Source: Lysobacter soli (lineage in GTDB: Bacteria > Pseudomonadota > Gammaproteobacteria > Xanthomonadales > Xanthomonadaceae). Taken from it: 64,000 nt of DNA. A program made the translations under genes and the position numbers. Below are positions 62,909-64,000 of this stretch, piece by piece; position 1 is the first letter of the stretch; the number at the start of each line of letters is the position of its first letter. The notes under the pieces are model-generated. The model was not told the origin of the DNA. It worked only from the letters and a program-made list of their open reading frames with translations, and did not search any database. The stretch is from NCBI RefSeq assembly GCF_003382285.1, contig NZ_QTJR01000010.1, positions 1 through 64,000 on the forward strand, read 5' to 3'.

Positions 62909-64000
62909 TCACGGCCGAGCCAGCGCCTCCATCCCGCGCCGGATTCCGACGCTCGCCTGCCGTTCCTGCGAGCTGAGCAACTGCTTCGCAAGCGCCCGCG
63001 CGGCGACACGCAGTTCCGGCACCGCCGTGATCTCCCACAACTGGGCGCGCAGCAGCGGCCCCAGCGCGTAGAGCCCGCGCACCGGTGCGCCGCTGCCGTC
63101 GAGCGCTTCGTATTTCGTCGATGCCTCGATGCCGAGGCCCAGTGGATCGGCGGTGATGAGGCCCGAGTCGCGCAGCTGTGCAATCAACGGATGGCTCGTG
63201 CGATCGACGTCCGTATCGAAGCCGGTCGCGCGCACCACGACATCGAACTCCTCGCGACTCGCATGCGAGAAGCCTCGCTCGCGGATGAGCACTTCCACCG
63301 CCTCGCCGGTTCGCCGCGCACGCAGCAGCCGGCCGGCGCGAATGCGGAGGCGACCGCGCACGCGCAGCTCCTCGATCTCGCGCGAGAGCGTCGGCGCGAG
63401 CCGATGACGCAGCACTTCCCAATGCGAGCGCAGGTGGCGCAGGAACTGCGCGCGCTGCGGCGACGGCAGGCCGCGCCAGAAGCCCTGCAGGTACGGACGC
63501 AGCGCATCGATCAGGCTGCGCCAGTCCGGCACGATCGGCGTCAGCGCGCGAAGCGCACGCACCAGTTCGCGAAGATCGTGCGTGTTGATCGCGTGCAGCA
63601 CCGTCGGCGGGAGCGCGATCGGCGCCGCCGGTTCGTCGGTATGCGATTGCGGCAGCAGCCCGTGGCGTGACAGCGCGGTGATCGGGCCGCGATGCCCGCG
63701 ACGATGCAGCGTCGCGACGACATCCGCCATCGTCAGCCCCGTGCCGATGATCAGCACGCGCTGGTTCGGCGCGATGTGGTCGATGGCGCCGATGCCGTCC
63801 AGCCCGTTCTGCCACGGCCACGCGATGTAGCTCGGATGCACCGCCAGGCGCGGCCCGATGCCCGCCAGCGGCTGCGGCGGCAGCGCGCCGACGGTGAGCA
63901 CCACGCGGTCGCTGTCGAAATCGGATCCGTCGGCCAGATGCACGCGGAACGCCGGGCCTTCGCGGTCGATCGCGATGGCTTCCTGTGCGATGCGGTTGAA
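62909..64000 (-). CDS. FAD/NAD(P)-binding protein, C-terminal part
   Basis: At least 363 residues of a larger FAD/NAD(P)-binding protein (the reading frame continues through the right edge without a stop). Residues inside the window include the internal Rossmann motif RVLIIGTGLTMADVVATLHR and GHRGPITALSRHGLLPQSH. The later segment EEFDVVVRATGFDTDVDRTS is the usual second FAD contact, and LYALGPLLRAQLWEITAVPE lies near the end. These match the HpnW/YdhS-like FAD/NAD(P)-binding group, whose substrates are mostly unknown. The N-terminal GxGxxG motif must lie beyond the window. Confidence 0.88.
   Translation of the reverse strand, partial: FNRIAQEAIAIDREGPAFRVHLADGSDFDSDRVVLTVGALPPQPLAGIGPRLAVHPSYIAWPWQNGLDGIGAIDHIAPNQRVLIIGTGLTMADVVATLHRRGHRGPITALSRHGLLPQSHTDEPAAPIALPPTVLHAINTHDLRELVRALRALTPIVPDWRSLIDALRPYLQGFWRGLPSPQRAQFLRHLRSHWEVLRHRLAPTLSREIEELRVRGRLRIRAGRLLRARRTGEAVEVLIRERGFSHASREEFDVVVRATGFDTDVDRTSHPLIAQLRDSGLITADPLGLGIEASTKYEALDGSGAPVRGLYALGPLLRAQLWEITAVPELRVAARALAKQLLSSQERQASVGIRRGMEALARP

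Overview
This is an ordinary chromosomal stretch of a very GC-rich gammaproteobacterium. The gene content and order (bioF-ACT-bioH-bioC cluster, mla operon ending in mlaA, recCBD, reductase/desaturase with a divergent TetR gene, TIGR00266 and DUF3052 genes, phhA with a divergent Lrp gene) fit the family Xanthomonadaceae, most like Lysobacter or a close relative. That placement is inferred from gene content and protein style only. I see no prophage, insertion sequence, integrase, CRISPR array or known defence island.

Layout. 1-1.3 kb: 5' part of mnmG, then a gene-free stretch with a sigma-54 promoter pattern followed about 110 bases later by a strong terminator, which I read as a candidate small RNA. 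1.3-7.7 kb: a Tyr/Gly-rich lipoprotein, an EamA transporter, a PLP-dependent threonine/serine dehydratase-like enzyme, an ACT-like/V4R-like protein, a SnoaL-like protein, an ArnT-like glycosyltransferase and a secreted protein. 7.7-13.4 kb: biotin synthesis (bioB, bioF, an ACT-domain gene, bioH, bioC) with an exporter coupled at the end. 13.4-24.7 kb: comF, an exported RidA-like protein, HdeD, ubiA, tRNA-Arg(CCG), a membrane-anchored cytochrome c, an ExeM-like nuclease, an alpha/beta hydrolase, zapE, an amino-acid permease, a HAD hydrolase, a DUF938 methyltransferase and folE.

24.9-34.4 kb: a six-gene RND efflux operon (DUF2798, atypical SDR, lipoprotein adaptor, pump, classical SDR, NodT-type outer-membrane factor) with a divergent LysR gene. 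34.6-35.4 kb: a bacterial phytochelatin-synthase-family protein. 35.4-44.1 kb: recCBD with 4-base overlaps. 44.4-48.7 kb: complete mlaFEDCBA phospholipid-transport operon with an unusual long MlaA. 48.8-58.0 kb: rmuC, rlmI, a rhomboid protease, an M28 peptidase coupled to an Asp/Glu racemase, a GYF_2-AIM24 fusion, DUF3052 and a patatin lipoprotein. 58.2-64 kb: desaturase/reductase pair with a divergent FabR/DesT-type repressor, an Lrp-type regulator divergent from phhA, and a partial FAD/NAD(P)-binding protein.

Most points worth a second look are regulatory or architectural: the sigma-54 small-RNA candidate, two repeated GCAA-N5-TTGC sites 40 bp apart between the Lrp gene and phhA, phased TATAC/GTATA repeats in the desaturase promoter, paired palindromic intergenic elements in several families, the MlaA with a long Pro/Thr linker and no lipobox, and the SDR genes built into the efflux operon.
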